A stretch of DNA of 5,997 nucleotides from an uncultured Dyadobacter sp. (lineage in GTDB: Bacteria; Bacteroidota; Bacteroidia; Cytophagales; Spirosomataceae). The notes beneath the pieces were generated by a model. It was given only the letters and a program-made list of their open reading frames with translations. It was not told the DNA's origin and made no database searches. The position numbers and the translations under genes were made by a program. Of the stretch, positions 1-5,997 are shown in pieces (within the stretch, counting starts at the first letter, position 1; every line of letters starts with the position of its first letter). The stretch spans positions 1 to 5,997 of the forward strand of contig CALGRQ010000403.1 in assembly GCA_937880795.1 (NCBI GenBank), read 5' to 3'.

Positions 1-824
1 GTGGAACAATAAATCGCTGTTACCGGCGCATTAACTGCCGAGCAAAGATGCATGGGCGCCGAATCGTTCACATAGTTCATGCGTGCGTCTTTCATCAATG
101 CCGCAGATTGCAGAAAGGAAAGCTTGCCCATCAGATTAGTGACCTGATGATTTTTAGCTATTTTTTTGAGGATAGCCTGCCCGAGATGTTCATCAGACGG
201 AGCACCTAACAAGTAAATCGGATATTGGCCGGCTAATGCCTGAATAAGCTTTATCCAGCCTTCTACCGGAAATTGCTTGGTGAACCATACCGAAGCTGGC
301 GCCATACAGATATAGGGTTTGCTTTTGAAGTCAGTTACAAAATTGAAATCAGCCGCAGAAGGATATAGCGTGGGTCTGCAAACTGCTGACTTTACTTCAT
401 GATCAATAAGCGTGTGATTCCTTTTGATTTCATGTTTGCCATCATTCATCACATGAGGAACCCGGTGAGAGAATGTGAATGAGAATGGATTCTTGTCAAA
501 TCCTGACTTTAAAGGCGCTTTCGAAAACGCGGTTAAAAAACCGGTAGAGCCAAAACGTTGTATATTAATGACCCAATCGTATTGGTTCGCTCTAATCTGT
601 TTCAGTATAGCGATCAGACTTTTATATTTTCCGTCTTTCTTTTTCCAAATGAGTACTTCATTGAGAAATGGATGTTTATCGAAAAGACTTTCATTTCCTT
701 TTCTGACCAAAATATCAATTCTTGCCTCCGGAAAACTTTGATTCAGGTTTTCGAGCATTGCCGTAGATAGTATTACATCTCCAATAAATGCAGTTTGGAT
801 AACAAGAATTCTATTTAAAATCAT
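1..824 (-). CDS. Glycosyltransferase family 9 (LPS heptosyltransferase-like), 3' end cut by window edge
   Basis: The minus strand is open from the ATG at 824-822 to base 1, giving 274 complete codons without a stop. The N-terminus (residues 6-20, ILVIQTAFIGDVILS) carries the GD motif of GT9 enzymes; D16 sits where heptosyltransferases have their proposed catalytic base. APASVWFTK (175-183) matches the start of the C-terminal Rossmann domain, where the ADP-sugar donor binds, and NDSAPMH (253-259) matches the family's donor-site motif. GT9 proteins are usually about 330-350 residues, so roughly 60-70 residues lie outside the window. Members add heptose or related sugars from nucleotide donors to the LPS inner core at the cytoplasmic face of the inner membrane. 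There is no signal peptide, as expected. The acceptor cannot be told, so no symbol is given. It is divergent from the M16 gene and shows no functional link to it. The family call is firm; the exact role is not. Confidence 0.9.
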   Translation of the reverse strand, partial: MILNRILVIQTAFIGDVILSTAMLENLNQSFPEARIDILVRKGNESLFDKHPFLNEVLIWKKKDGKYKSLIAILKQIRANQYDWVINIQRFGSTGFLTAFSKAPLKSGFDKNPFSFTFSHRVPHVMNDGKHEIKRNHTLIDHEVKSAVCRPTLYPSAADFNFVTDFKSKPYICMAPASVWFTKQFPVEGWIKLIQALAGQYPIYLLGAPSDEHLGQAILKKIAKNHQVTNLMGKLSFLQSAALMKDARMNYVNDSAPMHLCSAVNAPVTAIYCS

Positions 825-839
825 GGACGATCTGATTCT

Positions 840-847
840 GAAATCTA
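840..847 (-). promoter_or_regulatory. Weak candidate -7 element for the glycosyltransferase gene
   Basis: Read on the minus strand this is TAGATTTC, one base away from the Bacteroidota -7 consensus TAnnTTTG. A CTG lies 16 nt upstream in place of the -33 TTG. The implied leader before the ATG at 824 would be only about 10 nt, and the region is AT-rich, so a chance match is quite possible. Confidence 0.25.
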
Positions 848-933
848 TATTTTATTTGATTTTCAGTCTATTTACTTTCACTTAGACCCAAAGCAATTCA
901 CCCAACAATAAGGGTGGTTAGGGCAAAAGTCTG

Positions 934-941
934 TAATTTTG
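934..941 (+). promoter_or_regulatory. Bacteroidota-type -7 promoter element (TAATTTTG) for the M16 gene
   Basis: TAATTTTG fits the TAnnTTTG consensus of the Bacteroidota housekeeping sigma factor exactly. It lies about 47 bp before the M16 ATG, which would give a leader of roughly 40 nt. No clear TTG -33 element is seen 17-23 bp upstream. A short dyad (GTCTG at 929-933, CAGAC at 944-948) brackets the element and could be an operator. The presumed leader holds a weak hairpin (CCGA 951-954 with TCGG 964-967). Before the ATG there is only a purine-rich stretch (979-987) and no true Shine-Dalgarno site, which is usual in this phylum. Confidence 0.55.
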
Positions 942-987
942 TGCAGACCGCCGAAAATTTTTGTCGGGGATTTTGTGTTAAGAAGAA

Positions 988-2280
988 ATGAAGAGAAATA
1001 ATATTCGCAAAAGGGGAAACCCGAACGCAACCACATTGCCACTTACCGAAGACTATCAGTTACATACGCTTTCTAACGGAATTCGTATTGCCCATAAACA
1101 GGTTCCTTATACTCAAATTGCTCATTGCGGAATTATGCTCGATATCGGCAGCCGGGATGAAAAGCCTCATCAACAGGGACTTGCCCACTTTTGGGAGCAT
1201 ATGGCCTTTAAAGGGACTGAGAAACGTAGTTCTTTCCATATCATCAACCGCCTCGAAAATGTGGGAGGAGAGTTGAATGCGTACACGACCAAAGAAAAAA
1301 TTTGTTTTCATGCTTCCGTTTTAGACGATCATTTCGAGAAGGCGCTGGACTTGCTTGCAGACATTACTTTTCACTCCGTTTTCCCTGAAAAACAGATCGA
1401 AAGAGAGAAAAATGTGATTCTGGAAGAAATGTCAATGTATGTAGATTCTCCGGAAGATGCTATTCAGGACGATTTCGATCAGTTGGTATTTGCAAACCAC
1501 TCCCTGGGAAGCAATATTTTAGGGACAACCGAAACGGTGAATTCGTTCGATAAAACGCATCTGCGTCAGTTTATTGATGATAATATAGATACGGAACGAA
1601 TCGTGGTCTCGTCTGTGAGCAGATTGCCATTTTCAAAGGTGATTCGGGTTGCGGAAAAATATTTGGGAGGTATTCCATCCAAAACGACCGTGCGCCAGCG
1701 TACCGCGCCGGGTATATACACTCCGATTATTCAGCAAAAAGAGCGTTCTATTTCTCAGGCGCAATGTGCTATGGGACAACCTGCTTATGCATTGCTGGAT
1801 GATAAAAGACTTCCGTTTTTTATGCTGGTCAATCTGTTGGGTGGGCCGGGAATGAATTCCAGATTCAATCTGTCATTGCGTGAAAAGAATGGCTACGTGT
1901 ATTCTATTGAAGGAAATTATACGCCATATCTGGATACGGGTTTTATGGGGATTTTCTTTGGAACGGAGCCAAAGCAACTTTCAAAAAGTATCGCACTGAT
2001 TAATAAAGAACTTAAAAAAGTGCGTGAAGTTCCGTTGACGACCATGCAGTTACACCAGACGAAGGTTCAACTCATGGGACAGCTGGCTATGTCGGAAGAA
2101 AGTAACATGAGCTTTATGCTGATGATGGCCAAGAGCTTGCTGGATACGGGTAAAGTGGATTCTTTACCGGAAATTTTTGCCGAAATTCAGGCCATCACAT
2201 CGGGGAACTTGCAGGATATTGCACAAGAAATGTTTAATCCGGAGAATTTTAGTTACCTCACCTTCCTGCCAGAGGCGTAG
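988..2280 (+). CDS. M16 family zinc metallopeptidase, complete, with both active-site halves
   Basis: The 430-residue protein is a typical single-chain M16B (mitochondrial processing peptidase-like) enzyme. The inverted zinc motif HFWEH is at 67-71: H67 and H71 bind zinc and E70 is the catalytic base. E147, in VILEEM, is 76 residues after H71, the spacing expected for the third ligand. NVGGELNAYT (91-100) is the conserved substrate-strand region. The C-terminal domain has the glycine loop GGPGMNSRF (285-293) and LREKNGYVYS, giving R298 and Y305, the Arg/Tyr pair that completes the M16 active site. It should therefore work as a homodimer degrading or processing peptides. The N-terminus is basic (MKRNNIRKRG) without a hydrophobic core, so a cytoplasmic location is likely. 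The start fits the promoter at 934. A terminator follows directly, so the gene is probably monocistronic. Substrate unknown. Confidence 0.95.
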   Translation: MKRNNIRKRGNPNATTLPLTEDYQLHTLSNGIRIAHKQVPYTQIAHCGIMLDIGSRDEKPHQQGLAHFWEHMAFKGTEKRSSFHIINRLENVGGELNAYTTKEKICFHASVLDDHFEKALDLLADITFHSVFPEKQIEREKNVILEEMSMYVDSPEDAIQDDFDQLVFANHSLGSNILGTTETVNSFDKTHLRQFIDDNIDTERIVVSSVSRLPFSKVIRVAEKYLGGIPSKTTVRQRTAPGIYTPIIQQKERSISQAQCAMGQPAYALLDDKRLPFFMLVNLLGGPGMNSRFNLSLREKNGYVYSIEGNYTPYLDTGFMGIFFGTEPKQLSKSIALINKELKKVREVPLTTMQLHQTKVQLMGQLAMSEESNMSFMLMMAKSLLDTGKVDSLPEIFAEIQAITSGNLQDIAQEMFNPENFSYLTFLPEA

Positions 2281-2301
2281 GTTGATTTTATAGTTTTAGG
2301 G

Positions 2302-2331
2302 CCGGTCAGGGTTACTCTGACCGGTTTTTTT
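2302..2331 (+). terminator. Intrinsic terminator of the M16 peptidase gene
   Basis: A perfect 8-bp stem (CCGGTCAG 2302-2309 with CTGACCGG 2317-2324) and a 7-nt loop are followed at once by seven T residues (2325-2331). It begins 22 nt after the M16 stop codon. The minus-strand side has no comparable T-run, so it should act on plus-strand transcription only. It separates the M16 gene from the phosphatase/propeller unit. Confidence 0.92.
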
Positions 2332-2390
2332 GTATATATATCCGTCCTATATAGTCTATATCCTCATCTCGGGAGTAACTCAATTACCGG

Positions 2391-2420
2391 TTTATTTGGT
2401 GGTGAAACCCGTGTTAACAC
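2391..2420 (+). promoter_or_regulatory. Candidate promoter and 10-bp palindrome upstream of the phosphatase gene
   Basis: TTTATTTG (2391-2398) differs from the TAnnTTTG -7 consensus by one base, and no good -33 element is visible. Twelve bases further on is GTGTTAACAC (2411-2420), a perfect 10-bp palindrome that ends 11 bp before the ATG at 2432. Because a strong terminator ends just upstream at 2331, a promoter must lie in 2332-2431 unless there is read-through. The palindrome could be an operator or chance. The stretch 2332-2390 is AT-rich (repeated TATA tracts) with nothing else recognisable. Confidence 0.3.
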
Positions 2421-2431
2421 ATTCATTCAAT

Positions 2432-3742
2432 ATGACTTGTCTTCAATTTTATACAAAATCTCTTTTGGCTTTTCTTATTATACTATTGCCCACTGGGGTG
2501 TTGGCACGGTCTAGTACGAATGCATATGCACCAACGGAAATGCCCGATCGTATTATATTGAATGTAACGGTCGATCCTTCCACCTCCATGGCGGCAAACT
2601 GGCGAACGGCAGAGCTTGTAACCGAAAGTTATGCTGAAATAGCGCTGGCCAGTGCTGATCCCCGTTTTACGGATAAGGTAACTCGGATAAAGGCTAAGTC
2701 GGAAATATTAGAATGGTCAGATACGCCAACGGCAACCTACCATTCCGTTGTGTTCGAAAACCTGCAACCCAATACAAAATATGCATATCGGGTAGGGCAG
2801 GGCGACCAGTGGAGCGAATGGATCCATTTTAATACAGCCGGTAAATTGGGGGATCCATTTTCGTTTATATACTTCGGTGATGTACAAACGGATATTCGTT
2901 CATTGTGGTCGCGGGTGGTGCGGGATGCATACGCCAAAGCGCCAGGAGCTGTTTTGATGATGTATGCCGGAGATTTGATCAACAAAGCGAACCGGGACGA
3001 AGAGTGGGGCGATTGGTTTGCTGCGGGGAACTTCATTCACAGTATGATTCCGGGCTTCCCTTCACCCGGTAACCATGACCATTATGACGGACCGAATGGG
3101 ACACCGGTTACTTCCATATTCTGGCGTCCACAGTTTACATTGCCCGAAAATGGTCCGGAAGGGTTGGAGGAAACCTGTTACTATTCGGATATACAGGGAA
3201 TGCGCTTTATTTCGCTCAATTCTGACATGGCTGAGGAGTCGGATGAGTATCTTGAAAAACAAAGGGTATGGATGGAAAAAGTGCTGAAAAATAATCCGAA
3301 CAAGTGGACTTGTGTTACATTTCATCACCCTATTTATTCACCCAAATCGACCCGTGACAACAAAAGGATGCGTGAGACATTTAAACCCCTTTTTGATCAA
3401 TATAAAGTTGATTTGGTTTTACAGGGACATGATCATACTTATGCAAGAGGAATGGCGAACATCCCGATGCGGGAAAAGGGAGTTACTTCAGGAACCATGT
3501 ATGTGGTATCGGTGAGCGGGCCCAAAATGACGGGTTCTAATGTTGAAAAGGCAGCCTGGATGGATCGGTCGGCTTTGTATACCCAACTATATCACGTGAT
3601 TACAGTAGAAAACAATGTATTGACGTTTAATGCATATACAGCTACGGGAGAACTGTATGATGCCTTCGATCTTGTAAAACAGAAAGGGAGAATCAACAAG
3701 GTGATTGATAAAATACCAAAAAACGTTCCAGAAAAACGATGA
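2432..3742 (+). CDS. Secreted metallophosphatase with purple-acid-phosphatase fold
   Basis: From the ATG at 2432 the protein is 436 residues. Residues 1-25 form a Sec signal peptide: a short N-region with K9, a hydrophobic core (LLAFLIILLP) and a VLA site at 23-25, so it is probably periplasmic or secreted. Residues about 39-137 look like the fibronectin-like N-domain of purple acid phosphatases. The two-metal phosphoesterase motifs follow in order: GD (D150), GDLIN (D181), GNHD (214-216), FHHP (H298/H299) and GHDH (H333, H335). In true purple enzymes the second motif is GDxxY; here the Tyr position is N184, so the Tyr-iron colour centre is missing. It should hydrolyse phosphate esters; the substrate is unknown. 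An upstream TTG at 2330 would give a longer frame but lies in the terminator and would put 34 residues before the signal peptide. The stop overlaps the next gene's ATG, so the two are co-translated. Confidence 0.9.
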   Translation: MTCLQFYTKSLLAFLIILLPTGVLARSSTNAYAPTEMPDRIILNVTVDPSTSMAANWRTAELVTESYAEIALASADPRFTDKVTRIKAKSEILEWSDTPTATYHSVVFENLQPNTKYAYRVGQGDQWSEWIHFNTAGKLGDPFSFIYFGDVQTDIRSLWSRVVRDAYAKAPGAVLMMYAGDLINKANRDEEWGDWFAAGNFIHSMIPGFPSPGNHDHYDGPNGTPVTSIFWRPQFTLPENGPEGLEETCYYSDIQGMRFISLNSDMAEESDEYLEKQRVWMEKVLKNNPNKWTCVTFHHPIYSPKSTRDNKRMRETFKPLFDQYKVDLVLQGHDHTYARGMANIPMREKGVTSGTMYVVSVSGPKMTGSNVEKAAWMDRSALYTQLYHVITVENNVLTFNAYTATGELYDAFDLVKQKGRINKVIDKIPKNVPEKR

Positions 3743-4683
3743 GAAATCAAAGCCAACTTGGGTTTAGGAAGTATTACTTCTTTCTGATGATTGCAGTGTG
3801 TAGTATGGTGGCGTGTAGTAAGTCAAAAGAGGATAAAGAGACCGATGAATTTCCAAGGGACCTAGTCAGTTTTACGCCCTATGACAACAATCCGGTTTTT
3901 GAGGGGACCGGTGATTCGACAAGCTGGGATGAAAAAATCAGAGAACGTGGCTTTATTCTGAAAGAGGATAGCACATATTATCTCTGGTATACAGGTTATG
4001 ATCGCAAAACGGGTAATGAGATGAAATATCTTGGATTGGCCACTTCACCGGATGGTTTCAGCTGGACGCGACATGAAAGTAATCCGATTCATCGTTCGCT
4101 TTGGGTTGAGGATGTGTTTGTGATCAAGCAAGATAGCCTGTACTATATGTTCGCCGAAAGCAGGGGCGATTCAGCACATTTGCTGACTTCTTCCGACAAA
4201 ATCAACTGGGAGGACCAAGGCGGCTTGGATATCAGACTGAAAGATGGTGAGCCAATAAAAAAAGGGGCGTACGGTACGCCTACTGTGTGGAAGGAAGGCG
4301 ATATATGGTATTTATTTTATGAAAGAAATGATGCAGCGGTGTGGCTGGCAACTTCCAAAGATTTGAAAGTTTGGACGAATGTGCAAGATGAACCCGTCTT
4401 GAACTGCGGACCGGAGCTATACGACAAATACGCTGTTGCCATGAATCAGATTGTAAAACACAACGGTCTTTATTATGCCTATTATCATGCGTCGGCTTTT
4501 AAGGATTGGCACGAATGGTCAACCAACGTTGCCGTTTCAAGTGATTTGATACACTGGAAAAAGTATGAAAGGAATCCTATTATGCTGCATAATACATCCA
4601 GCGGGATGCTGGTAAATGATGGAAAGGTGAATCGGCTTTATACGATGCATCCGGAAGTACGGGTGTATATGCCTTTGAAGTAA
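3739..4683 (+). CDS. Lipoprotein with GH43/GH32-like beta-propeller, putative glycosidase
   Basis: The 314-residue protein begins with a lipoprotein signal (YFFLMIAVCSMVAC); C26 is the likely lipidated cysteine. SKSKEDKE follows it, a Lys/acidic stretch resembling the Bacteroidota surface-export signal, so it may face outward. The rest is a propeller with a repeated pattern: a YY/WY strand, then T/S-S-x-D-xxx-W at 102-109, 150-157, 205-212 and 267-273, each followed by a turn that in three cases ends in P-I or P-V. This is the signature of five-bladed sugar-hydrolase propellers (GH43, GH32, GH117, GH130 and related). D64, E124/D125, E195 and E226 are acidic residues in suitable places, but I cannot assign a catalytic triad, so a non-catalytic sugar-binding role is possible. 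The ATG overlaps the phosphatase TGA (ATGA), indicating coupled translation. The stop lies in a heptad repeat and a second in-frame TAA follows at 4693. Confidence 0.8.
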   Translation: MRNQSQLGFRKYYFFLMIAVCSMVACSKSKEDKETDEFPRDLVSFTPYDNNPVFEGTGDSTSWDEKIRERGFILKEDSTYYLWYTGYDRKTGNEMKYLGLATSPDGFSWTRHESNPIHRSLWVEDVFVIKQDSLYYMFAESRGDSAHLLTSSDKINWEDQGGLDIRLKDGEPIKKGAYGTPTVWKEGDIWYLFYERNDAAVWLATSKDLKVWTNVQDEPVLNCGPELYDKYAVAMNQIVKHNGLYYAYYHASAFKDWHEWSTNVAVSSDLIHWKKYERNPIMLHNTSSGMLVNDGKVNRLYTMHPEVRVYMPLK

Positions 4684-4754
4684 GAAGTAAGATAAAAAGT
4701 GAGATGTAAGAAGTGAGATGTGAGCTTAAAACATTTCACTTCTTACATTTTACT
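4679..4754. repeat. Heptanucleotide tandem repeats (consensus WGTRAGA) in direct and inverted orientation
   Basis: Two units of AGTAAGA (4679-4692) are followed by a 5-nt break (TAAAA), then four units (AGTGAGA, TGTAAGA, AGTGAGA, TGTGAGC; 4698-4725). After 5 nt more, the same heptads run on the opposite strand through 4731-4754 (read in reverse: AGTAAAA, TGTAAGA, AGTGAAA, TGT). The first unit includes the TAA stop of the propeller gene. Such heptad arrays resemble short repetitive sequences seen in intergenic DNA of some bacteria; the number of copies elsewhere in this genome is unknown. Confidence 0.75.
4698..4754. terminator. Long hairpin between convergent genes, probable bidirectional terminator
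   Basis: Arms 4698-4721 and 4731-4754 pair over 24 positions around a 9-nt loop (4722-4730). In plus-strand RNA 21 pairs are Watson-Crick and three are G-U (4701/4751, 4703/4749, 4717/4735). In minus-strand RNA those three become A-C mismatches. On the minus strand the stem is followed by five T residues (complement of 4694-4698, the last within the stem), giving a terminator-like tail for the second M16 gene. On the plus strand the tail is A-rich, so ending there would rely on the hairpin or Rho. It begins 15 nt after the lipoprotein stop and ends 12 nt from the M16 stop. Confidence 0.65.
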
Positions 4755-4765
4755 AAAAACCAGTA

Positions 4766-5997
4766 TTAATTATTTTCAGCCCTGTAATACAAGGTTGATG
4801 AATTTTCAGGTCTGAGTATTTTAGTGGCAGCGTTGTTCAGATCTTCTTTGGTCAGGTTTCGGATCATTTCGGCATCATCATTGGCCCAATCCGGGTTGCC
4901 TGCATTGGCGGCAAATGCCAAATTCATCGCCCGGTTCAGCAATTCAACTTCCGAAAACGCAAGCGTAGCTTCACTTTGGATTTTGACCTTCGCCACTTCA
5001 TCATCTGTAACACCGTTTTCAACAAGATCTCGCAAAACTGCTTTTACCGCTTCATCAGCTTCTTCGAGCGTTACGCCAGGATTCAGATTCCCTTTGATAA
5101 GAAGTAAGCCCGGATCTAGTGACGAAGTCATACTGGCGCTGATGCTGTTGAACAACGGCTTTTCTTTCAATAAAGCCTGATATAATCGGGATGATTTACC
5201 TCTTCCTAAAATATCACTAATGAGGTCAGTTGCATAAAATCCATCTTCATAACGTCCTGGTGTGTGGTAAACTTTGATCAACGAATTAAGCGGAACAGCT
5301 GCGGAGGTTTCCAGATGTCTCGCTTCGGTTTGTACGGGTTCTTTTGGAATATCGCGAACATACGCAGGTCCGGCTGGTATATCGGCAAACCATTTGTTGG
5401 CCAGTTCCTGAACCTGAGCAAGCGTAACAGCCCCAGCTACCACCATTACAGCATTGTTTGGACGGTAAAATTTGAAAAAGAAATCCTGAACATCCTGCAT
5501 GGTAGCACGTTCTATGTGTTCAATATCTTTTCCAATTGTCGCCCACCGATATGGATGCTTTTGATATGCAAGTGGTCTTAATTTAAGCCATATATCACCA
5601 TAAGGTTGGTTTAAATACCGTTGCTTGAATTCTTCAATCACCACTTTACGTTGCACTTCCAAGACCTCAGGGTCGAAGGAGAGGCTCATCATCCGGTCCG
5701 ACTCCAACCAGAACGCCGTTTCAATATTGTCGGCAGGAAGGGTAAGGTAGTAATTGGTAATGTCGGGAGAGGTAAACGCATTGTTTTCACCACCTACATT
5801 TTGCACCGGTATATCATAGCTAGGAATGTTTTTAGAACCTCCAAACATCAGGTGTTCAAACAAATGTGCGAATCCGGTACGTTCTTCGTCTTCATCCCGG
5901 GAACCCACATTATATAGAATATTGACCGCCGCCATCGGTGTTGAAAAATCTTCATGAACAAAAACTTTTAGTCCATTTTCCAGCGTAAACTGCTCGT
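4766..5997 (-). CDS. M16 family zinc metallopeptidase, zinc-binding subunit type, 5' end cut by window edge
   Basis: The frame stays open on the minus strand from the right edge to the TAA at 4768-4766, giving 409 residues here. An internal ATG at 5935 is not the start, because the conserved M16 opening (FTLENGLKVFVHEDFSTP) is encoded upstream of it at 5936-5989. Numbered from that Met, HLFEH (24-28) is the inverted zinc motif with E27 as base, and E102 in VVIEEF is the third ligand. NVGGENNAFTS (46-56) is the conserved strand region. The C-terminal loop is GRGKSSRLY (244-252), but the following segment LLKEKPLFNS (255-264) lacks the Arg and Tyr that complete M16 active sites. Such subunits usually pair with a second M16 chain that supplies them. 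No partner lies downstream. Whether a signal peptide precedes the visible part cannot be seen. Little is missing unless there is one. Confidence 0.92.
   Translation of the reverse strand, partial: EQFTLENGLKVFVHEDFSTPMAAVNILYNVGSRDEDEERTGFAHLFEHLMFGGSKNIPSYDIPVQNVGGENNAFTSPDITNYYLTLPADNIETAFWLESDRMMSLSFDPEVLEVQRKVVIEEFKQRYLNQPYGDIWLKLRPLAYQKHPYRWATIGKDIEHIERATMQDVQDFFFKFYRPNNAVMVVAGAVTLAQVQELANKWFADIPAGPAYVRDIPKEPVQTEARHLETSAAVPLNSLIKVYHTPGRYEDGFYATDLISDILGRGKSSRLYQALLKEKPLFNSISASMTSSLDPGLLLIKGNLNPGVTLEEADEAVKAVLRDLVENGVTDDEVAKVKIQSEATLAFSEVELLNRAMNLAFAANAGNPDWANDDAEMIRNLTKEDLNNAATKILRPENSSTLYYRAENN

Noticed and set aside
475..770. Two short plus-strand open frames of 70 and 88 codons.
   Set aside because: They lie antisense to the glycosyltransferase, whose minus-strand frame shows conserved GT9 motifs; their products look like no known protein and have no promoter or start signal.
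2330..2431. N-terminal extension of the phosphatase from a TTG at 2330, adding 34 residues.
   Set aside because: The TTG lies in the T-run of the upstream terminator, and the extension would precede a clear Sec signal peptide that begins at the ATG at 2432.
4684..4765. CRISPR-like array from the repeated heptads.
   Set aside because: Repeat units are only 7 nt, with no spacers of regular length and no cas genes; it is better explained as a tandem/inverted short repeat acting as a hairpin.
4824..5917. Plus-strand open frames of 98-118 codons opposite the right-hand M16 gene.
   Set aside because: They are antisense shadows of a well-conserved peptidase; their translations lack recognisable domains.
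5933..5935. ATG taken as the start of the right-hand M16 peptidase.
   Set aside because: The frame stays open upstream to the window edge and encodes the conserved M16 N-terminal strand, so this Met is internal.
988..5997. Two M16 genes around the phosphatase/lipoprotein unit as a duplicated or mobile cassette.
   Set aside because: The two M16 proteins belong to clearly different subtypes, lie on opposite strands, and no terminal repeats or mobility genes are present.

Overview
The window looks like chromosomal DNA from a member of the Bacteroidota, possibly the Cytophagales; the genus cannot be fixed from this sequence alone. The signs are a TAnnTTTG-type -7 promoter element, weak or absent Shine-Dalgarno sequences, moderate GC, a lipoprotein whose mature end is rich in Lys/Glu/Asp, and M16 peptidases of the kind common in that phylum. 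No RNA gene, transposase, integrase, CRISPR array or attachment site was found.

Layout from left to right. The left edge cuts a minus-strand family 9 glycosyltransferase (LPS heptosyltransferase-like) whose start is inside the window and whose last part lies beyond base 1. A divergent intergenic region of about 160 bp follows, with a good -7 element for the next gene. That gene is a complete plus-strand M16 zinc peptidase, closed by a strong intrinsic terminator. Next comes a two-gene plus-strand unit: a secreted phosphatase with the purple-acid-phosphatase fold, then a lipoprotein with a GH43/GH32-like beta-propeller that starts inside the phosphatase stop codon (ATGA overlap). The unit ends in a short convergent spacer built of heptanucleotide repeats that fold into a 24-bp hairpin. 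A second M16 peptidase runs on the minus strand off the right edge, missing only its first residues in the window.

Functionally this is three or four unrelated units: cell-surface glycan synthesis (heptosyltransferase), protein or peptide turnover (two M16 enzymes of different subtypes), and an exported phosphatase/propeller pair that probably acts together on an external phosphorylated or glycosylated substrate. The most useful observations are (i) the translationally coupled phosphatase and propeller lipoprotein, with the purple-enzyme tyrosine replaced by asparagine, (ii) the contrast between a self-sufficient M16 enzyme and one that lacks the Arg/Tyr half of its active site, and (iii) the heptad-repeat hairpin that also supplies the stop codon of the lipoprotein gene. 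I see no clear sign of a wholly new system; most of the region is ordinary chromosome.
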